This document shows positions 1-8,241 of a stretch of 37,918 bases of DNA, piece by piece. The notes beneath the pieces are model-generated. The model did no database searches. It saw only the letters and a program-made list of their open reading frames with translations, and was not told the DNA's origin. A program made the translations under genes and the position numbers. Each line of letters begins with the position of its first letter. Position 1 is the stretch's first letter. The DNA comes from Candidatus Babeliales bacterium (GTDB lineage Bacteria; Babelota; Babeliae; Babelales; Vermiphilaceae), in NCBI GenBank assembly GCA_020050795.1, contig JAGVKD010000006.1, forward strand, positions 1 to 37,918, read 5' to 3'.

Positions 1-81
1 GGCGCCGCAAAGCCTGGCGCAGCCACAGCCGGCACAACAGGCTCCGCAGCAACCTCAAGTGCAGTACTACCCACCAGTAGG
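1..81. other. Left-edge segment with no assignable gene
   Basis: These 81 bases lie beyond the stop codon of the MCE gene. On the plus strand, the frame starting at base 2 is open and reads as a proline/glutamine-rich peptide that runs on antisense to the MCE gene. On the minus strand, another frame reads as alanine/valine-rich sequence. Neither can be assigned to a gene. The segment could be the tail of an unrelated gene, the shifted remainder of the MCE gene, or a contig-end artefact. Confidence 0.3.
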
Positions 82-1419
82 TCAGCAGTTGGCCGTTCCG
101 GCACTGCCTTCAAACAAACCGAATCGAAGTGCTACATCGCCAAAAATCTTACCAAATTGCAACCCAAATTTGAGCGTGTTGCGCGAGAGTACTGCGATTT
201 GTGCACGTTCAACAAATTGCAACCGTTGCTTGTCTGTCAAATTAAGAAGCGATGTATCGATTTCTTTCCCATCATTGGTTTGATAATTGCGGCGCTCTTC
301 AAATCTGTTGATCCAACCTTTTTCTGAAGTTGCCACTTGGAGTAAGTAGAAATGATCTTCGTTTGGATAGATGCGCACATCGAAGTAACCTTTAGAATCT
401 TTGTGTTCATAATTTTCTGCGCGGCGATACATCGATTCAAAGTGAGAATCAAACACCACTTGCAGACGATCCACTTTGGTTAGATAGTTTTTGAATCCTT
501 GAATCGCCACTTTCAAATCGCGATAGGTTTCATCTTCATTAACTAATTTTCCAAGAAGACCTTGTCCTTCGTCGATCTTAACAGCAACGGAACTGATGCT
601 GCGCAATCCATCGCGTGCCTGCACCGATGCTTCGTCAAGAGATTTTGTTGCATTCTCAATGCTGGTGGCCACTCTGCCGAAATCCCGATCAAACACACTG
701 GAAATTTTTTCGATGCTGTCGCGGACAGACGGAAGCACACTGTCTTGCAATGTTTGCGATAACTCTCGGACGTGCCCACCAATTTCCATCAGCGCGTCGA
801 TATTATCTTCGTTACGCACTGCTGAACGTTCTACCACATCAGCAAATGATGATAATTTTTGCGAGGTATTTTCTAAGTTTTCAAAAATAGAAAGAAGCTG
901 CTCGCGCCCTACTGGGGTCCCGACAGCTTCTTGGAATGAGTGTGCAACATCACCGACATCATCAGCGATTCCTTTAACGCGCTGCAACACTTGATCAATG
1001 TTGACTGGTTCAACACTTGGCCGCGACAATGCGTCGCCTGATTGAACTTTTTGCAGCTGTGGATCGCCGGGCATGATTTCTATAAATTTTGGACCAAGAA
1101 GACCATCTTGGCGTACAATTGGATATGCATTGCTATAAAGCGTGTACTCTTTGAGCACCATAACTTTTGCCTGGGCGCGCATATCTTCCTCGCTAGTGCC
1201 AGGAATAAGTTTCACATCGTCGACCCAGCCAACTTTTACGCCGGCAATTTTCACATCAGATTTACGTGATAATCCAGAGATATCTTTAAAGTAGACGGTA
1301 TAGTCATTATATTTAGCATAATCAAATCGGAATGCACCGATCTTAAAACCCATGTAGGCAAAAATACCTAGGGCAATCAAAACGAATATACCAACACGCG
1401 TTTCTATTTTACCTTGCAA
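82..1419 (-). CDS. MCE/MlaD-family lipid transport protein, apparently truncated at its C-terminus
   Basis: This 445-residue protein is of the MCE (MlaD) family, periplasmic substrate-binding components that move phospholipid or other hydrophobic molecules between the membranes. Residues about 8-30 form one N-terminal membrane anchor. The MCE domain follows at about 38-115, with the segment KDISGLSRKSDVKIAGVKVG typical of the family. A long helical region with coiled-coil character spans about 130-300. The last 100 residues look like the C-terminal beta-rich domain of long bacterial MCE proteins. That domain ends abruptly after FGLFEGSAG with four residues and a TGA, where relatives normally continue. 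The gene starts 15 bases after gspK and is probably the last gene of the secretion operon. No MlaE or MlaF gene is in the window. The family call is firm; the truncation rests on recalled family architecture. Confidence 0.88.
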   Translation of the reverse strand: MQGKIETRVGIFVLIALGIFAYMGFKIGAFRFDYAKYNDYTVYFKDISGLSRKSDVKIAGVKVGWVDDVKLIPGTSEEDMRAQAKVMVLKEYTLYSNAYPIVRQDGLLGPKFIEIMPGDPQLQKVQSGDALSRPSVEPVNIDQVLQRVKGIADDVGDVAHSFQEAVGTPVGREQLLSIFENLENTSQKLSSFADVVERSAVRNEDNIDALMEIGGHVRELSQTLQDSVLPSVRDSIEKISSVFDRDFGRVATSIENATKSLDEASVQARDGLRSISSVAVKIDEGQGLLGKLVNEDETYRDLKVAIQGFKNYLTKVDRLQVVFDSHFESMYRRAENYEHKDSKGYFDVRIYPNEDHFYLLQVATSEKGWINRFEERRNYQTNDGKEIDTSLLNLTDKQRLQFVERAQIAVLSRNTLKFGLQFGKIFGDVALRFGLFEGSAGTANC

Positions 1420-1434
1420 GGTAATTCCTTTTCA

Positions 1435-2538
1435 TCACAGCCAGTAGACTTTTCTTATCTGCACTTGGGATTGTGCGGCGCCTTCACCATCTTGCTGAAT
1501 TCTCTCAACAATTGCATAGAGACGCTGCGTAACTGAATCAACTGTTGCGTGCACCACGATGGAAAATACGCGTGGATCAAATGTGGTGCCCAACACCGAT
1601 TCCATACCCGATGGCAAGCTCTGCAACTCTTTTTGATAAAGCGGTTGGAGCAGTTGTTTCCAATCTGTTTTCCAGTTCGCAGTTTTTTTGAATTGCTTCA
1701 ATACTGTCTCTACCATTTTTTCCCTTTGCTCGCGGTCACCTGATTCTGCCCGTTTTAACTCAAGAAGTCCAGCAAGCGAGTCGGAAAAGACCCACGGGTC
1801 AATCGTATACTTTTGTGTATAGAGCGTAAAGATATCAGTCAGATAAAGTGGCCGGGCCTCTTTGTTACCGCCTTTATTCGTGTCGATCGAAGGCGGTTCG
1901 TAAAAAATTTTATCACTAAAAATGATAAATCCAGGCACCGTGAGCAACTCAGTTACATCATTCAGCTGATACACGCGTTTTTTCAAATAGCTTTCGACAT
2001 TCTCAAATAACTCTTTGCCGCCCATCTGCTTTTCGATACGTCCACACATATCTTTAAATATTTTTTTCCATCCACCATCTTTTTGTTTTTCACCGCGAAA
2101 TTCTTTTTTCTCAAAATCATAAATCTGATTAAGATTAATTTTTCCATCTTCGCAGGAAATCGAAACGTTAAGTATAGCATCAATTCCTTCAACGGACTCT
2201 TTCAATTTAAATTGCTGCCACCGGTTGAGTGTTGGCAAAATAATCGAAGCTAAATGACGTGGATCTTCTGCAGCACTTTTTTGTTCCGCAAGCTTTGAAG
2301 TTAATTTTGGACCTGCTGGCTGATTCTCTTTTTGTTTTGGTGGTGTTGCCAATTGTGCAGCGGCAATCTGCAATCCCGCAAAGGCAAGTGTCCGCGCTTT
2401 TTCTTGTTTTCGTATGGTATCAATTAAAGGAACATAACTGCTCGAGCGTGTAATAATGTAGGTCACTACCGAGACACCCATGGTGAGCATCAGGAGCGTT
2501 GTAATGAGGATATATCCTGGAGCGAGTTGTCTGTTCAT
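1435..2538 (-). CDS. gspK: Type II secretion minor pseudopilin, GspK-like
   Basis: The protein is 367 residues and opens with a short prepilin leader followed by GYILITTLLMLTMG. Processing at that glycine would leave threonine, not glutamate, at position 5 of the mature protein. Loss of Glu5 is the usual mark of GspK, which caps the pseudopilus tip. The large soluble domain (about residues 60-360) fits GspK, which is much longer than other pseudopilins, and it contains helix-hairpin-helix-like text (LNDVTELLTVPG) typical of the family. The start overlaps the stop of gspJ by four bases, so translation is probably coupled. It is the sixth gene of the cluster and is followed by the MCE gene. Overall length, missing Glu5 and position make GspK a safe call, although sequence outside the motifs is divergent. 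Confidence 0.85.
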   Translation of the reverse strand: MNRQLAPGYILITTLLMLTMGVSVVTYIITRSSSYVPLIDTIRKQEKARTLAFAGLQIAAAQLATPPKQKENQPAGPKLTSKLAEQKSAAEDPRHLASIILPTLNRWQQFKLKESVEGIDAILNVSISCEDGKINLNQIYDFEKKEFRGEKQKDGGWKKIFKDMCGRIEKQMGGKELFENVESYLKKRVYQLNDVTELLTVPGFIIFSDKIFYEPPSIDTNKGGNKEARPLYLTDIFTLYTQKYTIDPWVFSDSLAGLLELKRAESGDREQREKMVETVLKQFKKTANWKTDWKQLLQPLYQKELQSLPSGMESVLGTTFDPRVFSIVVHATVDSVTQRLYAIVERIQQDGEGAAQSQVQIRKVYWL

Positions 2539-3602
2539 GATAATCCCATCCCAAGTCTTGGCCTGTCTGCAACACTAAAGGTAATTGGTGGTCGCTCGAA
2601 GGAGCGGCGCGTTCGTTGTGCTGAGGTTGGTGGCAAATTTAGTGGTGATGATGCTGATGGCTCTGGCCTTTTCGCTTCCGGTTTTGGTGGCTGCGCAAAT
2701 GGCATCATTGCTTGCTGCATTTGTTGCACTTGGCTGGCTGGCAGTGGAATCGAAAAAGAAAAGGTGCGCACTTTTAGATATTGCTCATCCCAAAGTTCGA
2801 ACGTAAATTTCACTGCGTTTGGCAAAATTGGTTTGCGCTCTTTTTCTCGCTCTTCTGCTTTTTGAATTTCCCACAATGGCACTTCTCGAAATTCTATCTT
2901 TTGTTTCTCTTTTTTTTCCGGAGCTTTTGGTTGCTGGAATTGTTGAGTCAAAAGACCCTTCGGTTCTTTTTCTTTTTCTGGTAGCAGTGCATACACAAAT
3001 GTGGTTTCCACCGATTTGATACCGGTAATCACTTCATATTCACGAATAGCATTCGCAATGCCTTTTTCTTTATAGATCTCAAAATCAAGTTCCGTTGCTT
3101 CTTGGCGCACTAACATAAATGAATTTTGACGGCCAAGATCGGGAACTAATTTATATACCACTCGTGCGATAAATGGTTTTGGTTTTCCCGCACGCTCACT
3201 CCAATAAACCTGCATTGGATTATTGGTAATGAAGGTCAGCACTTTTTGTTTTTCACTCAATGCGCCGAAAAAAATCTGCGCTACTGTTTTTTTCTCTTCT
3301 TTTTTTTCAGGCGGAACTTGTTGACCGAATGGTCGTGGTGCCGGTGCAGCTGCTTTTTGTTTCTTTTTCTGCAGCTCTATCTCTTCTTGAACCACATCCG
3401 CTTGGCATGGAATGGTGGTACCAAGCAAGTCACGCGTTAACAAATAACGCACCAATGAAACACGCGAATATAATGAAATCGTATTGTCGCTGCGAATACT
3501 ACCGCGATTCACTTGATAGAGAATTCCTGTCAGACTGGTAAAAATAATTGCTGCTATTGCAGTGCCTAAAATAACCTCAATAAGTATGAATCCGCTTTTC
3601 AT
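2535..3602 (-). CDS. gspJ: Type II secretion minor pseudopilin, GspJ-like, with a K/E/P/Q-rich insertion
   Basis: This 355-residue protein begins MKSGFILIEVILGTAIAAI, a class III prepilin signal with cleavage after Gly4 and Glu5 in the mature protein. It belongs with the minor pseudopilins of T2SS. Position between gspI-like and gspK-like genes, with four-base overlaps on both sides, supports GspJ. GspJ is usually near 200 residues. The extra length comes largely from low-complexity stretches rich in Lys, Glu, Pro, Gln and Ala at about residues 72-107 and 210-260, and a Pro-rich tail near 305-335. These may be flexible linkers and are unusual for a pseudopilus core subunit. The pseudopilin call is firm; the J assignment rests on gene order and length. 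Confidence 0.8.
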   Translation of the reverse strand: MKSGFILIEVILGTAIAAIIFTSLTGILYQVNRGSIRSDNTISLYSRVSLVRYLLTRDLLGTTIPCQADVVQEEIELQKKKQKAAAPAPRPFGQQVPPEKKEEKKTVAQIFFGALSEKQKVLTFITNNPMQVYWSERAGKPKPFIARVVYKLVPDLGRQNSFMLVRQEATELDFEIYKEKGIANAIREYEVITGIKSVETTFVYALLPEKEKEPKGLLTQQFQQPKAPEKKEKQKIEFREVPLWEIQKAEEREKERKPILPNAVKFTFELWDEQYLKVRTFSFSIPLPASQVQQMQQAMMPFAQPPKPEAKRPEPSASSPLNLPPTSAQRTRRSFERPPITFSVADRPRLGMGLS

Positions 3603-4006
3603 TGTGCTTTCTCCAATCCTGGTTTAAACACAAAATAGAGAAGCACTTCCTTTCTGGCTTTTCCTTCTTGCCGCCACGTTGCAGTAACTTTTTCCAAAAA
3701 GAGTGATGGCAATTTGCTCAGCGCAGACGCTTCTGGCACCGGCTTGAATTCATACATCAAATTAGTTTCTAGATAGGGAATTTTTTTCTCGAACACGAAC
3801 TCAGTTGCTTCAGGATCACGCGTACGCTGCATCTCTTCCAGAAACGTATTCATCTGCAAGGTGCGATCATACCGATCAGAAAATCGACCAACACTTGATC
3901 GTACGCGCATTTGCACGGCAATCAGGGGAACGAGCATCAGGCCAACAATTGCTACTGCAATAATAGCCTCGGTCATGATAAAACCATTACGGTTTTTGGA
4001 ATGCAT
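3599..4006 (-). CDS. gspI: Type II secretion minor pseudopilin, GspI-like
   Basis: The likely product is 135 residues. It has a prepilin leader ending at Gly, then FIMTEAIIAVAIVGLML, which gives Glu5 in the mature protein and one hydrophobic helix. GspI is a small minor pseudopilin that nucleates the pseudopilus with GspJ and GspK, and this size fits. The frame extends upstream to 4051, but that would put 15 hydrophobic residues before the leader and overlap gspH by 65 bases. The tandem ATG codons at 4009 and 4006 are better starts, and 4006 is chosen because a weak AAGA lies six bases upstream. The stop overlaps the gspJ start by four bases. Confidence 0.8.
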   Translation of the reverse strand: MHSKNRNGFIMTEAIIAVAIVGLMLVPLIAVQMRVRSSVGRFSDRYDRTLQMNTFLEEMQRTRDPEATEFVFEKKIPYLETNLMYEFKPVPEASALSKLPSLFLEKVTATWRQEGKARKEVLLYFVFKPGLEKAQ

Positions 4007-4544
4007 CATAAATCTTAAACTGTGCATTAAAAGGATTAAGAACCAATCCAATCTGACGCGGTTTTTTATCTATTCGATCTTTCGTATCCACCACATTCGC
4101 TATCACTTCTTGCGCCAATCCTTCTGGCATCACGAAAAACCAAACCTCTTGCGTTGCCCTGCCAGAGAAGCGACTCATCTCATCAAAGCCTTCAATGTAG
4201 AAATTCTTGAATGAAAACTGCTCGGGCCAACTGATACGTGCTCGCGTTGAGGAACTTTTTATTGGGGCAAATTCAGCTTCGCCCTCTTTAGATTTCTGTC
4301 CTGTTGCAGCTTCGATCCATGCTTCTCGTTTGCTAAAATCGAATGCCACCTTGTGAATCTTAGTGGTCATGATTGCACTTTTGCGTGCAAACTGCGCAAG
4401 ACCATTCAAGCGCGCAATAAATTGTTCTCGTTCATATTTTGGTTGGCGGCCTCGGAAATTAGGAATAACAACTGCCATAGCGAGCCCAAGGATCGCTATG
4501 GCAATTATAACTTCTAGTAAACCAAAACCAGGTTTACTGTTCAT
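3987..4544 (-). CDS. gspH: Type II secretion minor pseudopilin, GspH-like
   Basis: The product is about 185 residues with the leader MNSKPG followed by FGLLEVIIAIAILGLAM, a prepilin peptidase site with Glu5. GspH is the minor pseudopilin of the pseudopilus shaft and is usually 150-200 residues. The soluble part from about residue 35 is beta-rich. An upstream GTG at 4553 would add three residues, but the ATG at 4544 gives a standard leader. Neither has a clear ribosome-binding site, and both overlap the end of gspG, so translational coupling is likely. It lies between gspG and gspI. Confidence 0.8.
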   Translation of the reverse strand: MNSKPGFGLLEVIIAIAILGLAMAVVIPNFRGRQPKYEREQFIARLNGLAQFARKSAIMTTKIHKVAFDFSKREAWIEAATGQKSKEGEAEFAPIKSSSTRARISWPEQFSFKNFYIEGFDEMSRFSGRATQEVWFFVMPEGLAQEVIANVVDTKDRIDKKPRQIGLVLNPFNAQFKIYDAFQKP

Positions 4545-4953
4545 CCCAAACACTCATACGGGATTTCTTGCCACCTTTTTTGCCCTCAGGCCCATTGGTG
4601 TAGAGCTCATATGGATTTTGTCCATCAGGTGTGAGCTGATACTTGTATGGATTACCCCATGGATCTTTTGGTACCGCTTTTTTCTGAATGTAAGGACCCT
4701 GCCAGCGACGCGCAAGATTTTCTTCTGTTGGCGCTTTAATCAAATCTTTCAATGTACCTGGATATTGATTGGTATCAATATTAAATTCGTTAATCGCATT
4801 TTGAATGCTCACCAACTCTCTGCGAGCTGTGTTCACTTTTGCTTTTTTGAATTGATTCATTGCAAGCGGAGCTGCAACACCCATAATCAAACCGATAATC
4901 GCGATTGCAATCAGGAGTTCAATTAATGTAAATCCAGAACGACTGTGTGTCAT
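4534..4953 (-). CDS. gspG: Type II secretion major pseudopilin GspG
   Basis: This 139-residue protein is the major pseudopilin, whose polymer forms the T2SS pseudopilus in the periplasm. The leader MTHSRSG precedes FTLIELLIAIAIIGLIMGV, the most canonical prepilin motif of the cluster. The C-terminal half contains GPYIQKKAVPKDPWGNPY, the conserved GspG segment that precedes the calcium-binding loop. Length matches the family (about 140). The tail after residue 120 is rich in Lys and Gly. The gene begins 17 bases after gspF and its end overlaps gspH. This is the surest member of the cluster. Confidence 0.95.
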   Translation of the reverse strand: MTHSRSGFTLIELLIAIAIIGLIMGVAAPLAMNQFKKAKVNTARRELVSIQNAINEFNIDTNQYPGTLKDLIKAPTEENLARRWQGPYIQKKAVPKDPWGNPYKYQLTPDGQNPYELYTNGPEGKKGGKKSRMSVWDEQ

Positions 4954-4970
4954 ATCTTAATACCTTTCGT

Positions 4971-6176
4971 TTATTGAATATTAATATCCATCATAGGCAA
5001 TATCGTTGCCATAACAATAAAGCCAACAACTCCTGCAACAAATACCAATGTTATCGGTTGCAACAATGTTGTTAAAGTATCGGTCAATTCTGCTGCTTCT
5101 TCTTCATAATTACGCGCGACAAGGAGCAGCATTGCGTCCAACTGCCCACTATCTTCACCCGTTTGAATCAGATAGGTCGCAATTGGCGGAAATATTTGTG
5201 TCTGTTTTAAATACTGCGCGATCTTGCCCTGCTTGATTATTTTATCACGCGCTTCTTGTAACGTCTGCGCCAAAATACTGTTATCAATAATTTTGACCAC
5301 AATATCCAGTGCTTCCGCGAGATTCACACCGCTTTCAAGCAAAATACCGAGTGTGTAGCAAAATTGTACCACTGCATTGGTGCGCGTTAGGCGGTTCAGA
5401 AGGGGAATGTGTAATTTTATGATATCCAGAGTACGTGCTCCGCTCGGCGTTCTCTTCCAATAGAAAAATATGGCGCCAAAAATAATGAGTGCTATACCAA
5501 TGGGAATATAGGCAGCAACGAAGAAATCTGAAATGCTTTTGAGCAACTGTGTCGCAAAAGGCAGCTGTTTGCCCTGCGCTTGCACCACCTCGACCATTTG
5601 CGGCACCATCTTAATCATGAGTAGCACAATCACACCAACGGCCATCACCAACTGCAAGATAGGCATGAACAATGCGCCCTTAATTTTTTTGCGAATTTCT
5701 TCTTGCCGTTCGAGATAATAGGTGAGTCGCTCTAAAATTGATTCAAGTTTGCCACTTGCTTCACCGGCACGCACTAATTGGATGTAGATGGTATCAAATA
5801 CCTTTGGATATTTTCTGAGTGCATCGGCAAGCGATGTTCCCTCTTTGATGTCATCTTTGACACTCACAAGAATGGAACGCAACCGGCCTTGAAATTGTTC
5901 GATCAATAATTCAACGGCTTGCAAAAGAGGAATGCCCGATTTGAGCAATACTGCAAACTGCTTTGTGAATAGAATTTTATCTTTTGCGCTGACGCCACGT
6001 GAGAGTAAGCGCTGCAGGAGATTTTCGCGAGCACCTTCTGAAGCCTGTGCAATAGAAATGGGAAAGAGTCCCTGTTTGCTCAAATGCTCCTTAACGGCTG
6101 CAGCCGATGAAGCATCCAGCACGCCGCGTACTCGCTTTCCTTCTTTTGAAAACGCCTCATAGGCATAGAGAGCCAT
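4971..6176 (-). CDS. gspF: Type II secretion inner-membrane platform protein GspF
   Basis: The 401-residue protein is the polytopic platform protein that links the secretion ATPase to pseudopilus assembly. The N-terminus (MALYAYEAFSKEGKRVRG) is typical of GspF. It is followed by two T2SSF domains, at about 70-190 and 270-395, each with the conserved amphipathic entry and hydrophobic helices. Membrane helices lie near 170-190, 215-238 and 370-392. Length matches the family (about 400). It is the first gene of this minus-strand operon, with AAGGA seven bases before the ATG. The partners gspC, gspD, gspE, gspL and gspM are not in the window and must lie elsewhere if the machine is complete. Confidence 0.95.
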   Translation of the reverse strand: MALYAYEAFSKEGKRVRGVLDASSAAAVKEHLSKQGLFPISIAQASEGARENLLQRLLSRGVSAKDKILFTKQFAVLLKSGIPLLQAVELLIEQFQGRLRSILVSVKDDIKEGTSLADALRKYPKVFDTIYIQLVRAGEASGKLESILERLTYYLERQEEIRKKIKGALFMPILQLVMAVGVIVLLMIKMVPQMVEVVQAQGKQLPFATQLLKSISDFFVAAYIPIGIALIIFGAIFFYWKRTPSGARTLDIIKLHIPLLNRLTRTNAVVQFCYTLGILLESGVNLAEALDIVVKIIDNSILAQTLQEARDKIIKQGKIAQYLKQTQIFPPIATYLIQTGEDSGQLDAMLLLVARNYEEEAAELTDTLTTLLQPITLVFVAGVVGFIVMATILPMMDINIQ

Positions 6177-6297
6177 CCGTTTTCCTTATTTTTCTAGCGC
6201 ATTTCACGTCTTTTGCCGGCTTGGTTGCCCAGGTGTATCTCTTCATGATACGATATACTCTCGATTAGAATTTAAATGTAGCACAAAGGGGAACAAT

Positions 6298-7212
6298 ATG
6301 AAACGATCACTCCTCGCACTACTTTGCACTGCACTCATTGCTTCATCTGTTCATAACACAGAATGTAGCTTCGAGGCAATCCAAAGTGACTTGCGATCGC
6401 CGGAGTATGTGAGCGACATTCTGGGTGGCAATTTTGATTATTTTATTCAATTGCTTGCTCATGGCAAAGCAACAAACCAATCACGTTCCTACACTCGCTC
6501 GGTAGTTAAATTATTTAGCAACCTGCTCAAGGGAACACAGTGGGTTAATGCATATGCATTTTCTGACATGCTCACGCAGCTGCCTGATCTGATTAAAGAT
6601 CATTTCGTTCTCTATCGCACCAACATTATATTGCGCAATGCCGCACTTGCCGATGCAGACACACTCGATCGCTTCAATGCGAGTGTAAGCACCCTGCTCT
6701 ATACAAAGTTCAACAATGAATATGACAGTTTCCGCAGAGACCCAGCAGCATTCTTAGATGAAATCACCTATCAGATTATTGAAATCGCGGAAGAAGAAGT
6801 AACTATCGAACAGTTACGTCAAAATGTGATTCGCTTCCTTGAAACTGCAATTGGCAAACTTGTTTGGTCCCCGAAAGATGAAATTAAAACATGGCAATCG
6901 GTTAAAAAAATTGCATTGCAGCTTGCTAACTTGATGGAAAATAACATTATCGATGATATAAACGATCTTGATGACCTCTACTGGTCACTGATTCATCGTT
7001 ACTGTTTCTTGCTCGATATCAATGCAACTGAAATGCCAGTTTCATTCTACGAAGAAATTCAGCAGGATCTCATCGCACAACAGCCTCTCTTAGTAACGCT
7101 GGAAGAACAGGAAGAGTTCATCGAACGAAAAGCTGAATGTCTGGTGCGCGTGTTGGCACGAAGTAAAGCAAAACGCGCAGCATTCGATCGTGGGATCTTA
7201 ATGGCACGCTAA
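6298..7212 (+). CDS. Exported alpha-helical protein of unknown function
   Basis: I do not recognise this 304-residue protein. Residues 1-20 form a typical Sec signal peptide (Lys-Arg followed by a leucine/alanine-rich core), with cleavage probably near 16-24. The rest is predicted to be mostly helical and moderately acidic, with no transmembrane segment, repeats or catalytic motif that I can identify. AGGGG stands six bases before the ATG, and a TATACT hexamer at 6254 could be the -10 box, although no good -35 box is present. The gene is divergent from gspF and ends at a strong terminator, so it is probably transcribed alone. An exported protein beside the secretion operon could be a substrate, but nothing in the sequence proves this. 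Confidence 0.75.
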   Translation: MKRSLLALLCTALIASSVHNTECSFEAIQSDLRSPEYVSDILGGNFDYFIQLLAHGKATNQSRSYTRSVVKLFSNLLKGTQWVNAYAFSDMLTQLPDLIKDHFVLYRTNIILRNAALADADTLDRFNASVSTLLYTKFNNEYDSFRRDPAAFLDEITYQIIEIAEEEVTIEQLRQNVIRFLETAIGKLVWSPKDEIKTWQSVKKIALQLANLMENNIIDDINDLDDLYWSLIHRYCFLLDINATEMPVSFYEEIQQDLIAQQPLLVTLEEQEEFIERKAECLVRVLARSKAKRAAFDRGILMAR

Positions 7213-7237
7213 ATACTCGCATAAATTAGTCTTTTTT

Positions 7238-7271
7238 AAAAAATGCTCCACTTCTTGGTGGGGCATTTTTT
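7238..7271 (+). terminator. Rho-independent terminator
   Basis: A 14-base arm at 7238-7251 pairs with 7258-7271 around a six-base loop, with one T-G wobble. The right arm ends in a run of six T. It closes the transcript of the exported helical protein at 6298-7212. Confidence 0.85.
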
Positions 7272-7346
7272 AGTATTAGTGCAGAGAATTAAAGCAATCG
7301 ATAATTGCAAAATCGATCTTTTCTCATTGACCGAATTGGGGGGAGT

Positions 7347-8177
7347 ATGAAGCAACTACTTTTTGCGCTGATAAGCATCACTTTTTGCAATCTGCATGCA
7401 ATGGAAGAATCCAGCGATTCTGATCAGAATAGAGTTGCCTCATTTGAATATCTTATGCGTGAAGAAATCACCAATGGTGGCGGCGAATGGAGAATATGGG
7501 ACATAAAATTTGAGAAAAAATCTAAAGAAGAACGAGTCATGCATGTCACGGGTTCAGAAATGGAGACTCTGGATCTCCTACAACCAACAAGGAACCCGGG
7601 GGTTACCATTCCTTTTGAATCAATCACCATACTCAGATGGTATTATAGCAAACTAAAATCTGTCAAAAAAAATGACTTCATACAATTCCCCAATGTCGAA
7701 GAAATTAGTCTTGAATTAAATGCCATCGAAGAGGTTGACTCTGAAGCCTTTACTGTTCTGACAAAATTAAAAAAAGTACGGCTTGATAGCAATTGTCTCT
7801 CTATAACAACAATCTCTCTCCTGAAAGCAGCATTAAGCAATCTTGAATTTTTAGATTGCTCTGAGCAGAGCGATCCACGCGAGAAAAAACATTCTGAATC
7901 AAGCTCTAGCGATGAAAAAGATTCCCCACACTCTCCTTCACTAGCCTTATGCGGATTCGAAGGCTCCTGCCCATCAGATGAAAGTCGATTTCTATATAGG
8001 GAATACAGAGAACAAATCGCTCGATCACTTGTTATCATAGGCCCCGATTCGTCCTCGGATGACACCCCTCCTGCCGAAGGTCGGCAACAACTAAGACGAG
8101 CCAGTGAGGGTTTAATACTAAACAGTGATTTTTGTAACAGCGATAGCAATGGCGAAGAGTCGTTAGAAGAAAAATAG
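7347..8177 (+). CDS. Exported leucine-rich-repeat protein with an acidic serine-rich tail
   Basis: The product is 276 residues when started at the ATG at 7347. That ATG follows a strong GGGGGGAG ribosome site at 7338-7345; an ATG at 7305 would put 14 extra residues before the signal peptide. Residues 1-18 are a Sec signal peptide. Residues about 85-175 contain two to three irregular leucine-rich repeats, for example VEEISLELNAIEEVDSEAF and LKKVRLDSNCLSI. Residues about 180-276 are low-complexity, rich in Ser, Glu and Asp, and probably disordered. Leucine-rich repeats in exported bacterial proteins commonly bind host or surface proteins, so a role in host contact is plausible but inferred. A terminator follows at once, so this is probably a one-gene transcript. 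Confidence 0.75.
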   Translation: MKQLLFALISITFCNLHAMEESSDSDQNRVASFEYLMREEITNGGGEWRIWDIKFEKKSKEERVMHVTGSEMETLDLLQPTRNPGVTIPFESITILRWYYSKLKSVKKNDFIQFPNVEEISLELNAIEEVDSEAFTVLTKLKKVRLDSNCLSITTISLLKAALSNLEFLDCSEQSDPREKKHSESSSSDEKDSPHSPSLALCGFEGSCPSDESRFLYREYREQIARSLVIIGPDSSSDDTPPAEGRQQLRRASEGLILNSDFCNSDSNGEESLEEK

Positions 8178-8179
8178 TA

Positions 8180-8212
8180 AAATCGGGACCATGATAGTCC
8201 CGATTTGTTTTT
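8180..8212 (+). terminator. Terminator between convergent genes
   Basis: A perfect 10-base stem (8180-8189 with 8197-8206) with a seven-base loop is followed by GTTTTT. The A-rich left flank gives a weaker T tract on the other strand, so it may also serve the convergent barrel gene ending at 8242. Confidence 0.85.
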
Positions 8213-8241
8213 CCGAATTATTTTTTAGAAATAGTCATTGG

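Noticed and set aside
59-283. Plus-strand reading frame opposite the end of the MCE gene
   Set aside because: Most of it is antisense to conserved MCE sequence. Only the first 96 bases remain unexplained, and these are reported as a junction.
596-994. Plus-strand frames opposite the MCE gene
   Set aside because: They are antisense shadows with no start signal and no recognisable sequence.
4007-4051. Upstream start for the GspI-like protein
   Set aside because: It adds a hydrophobic stretch in front of the prepilin leader and deepens the overlap with gspH.
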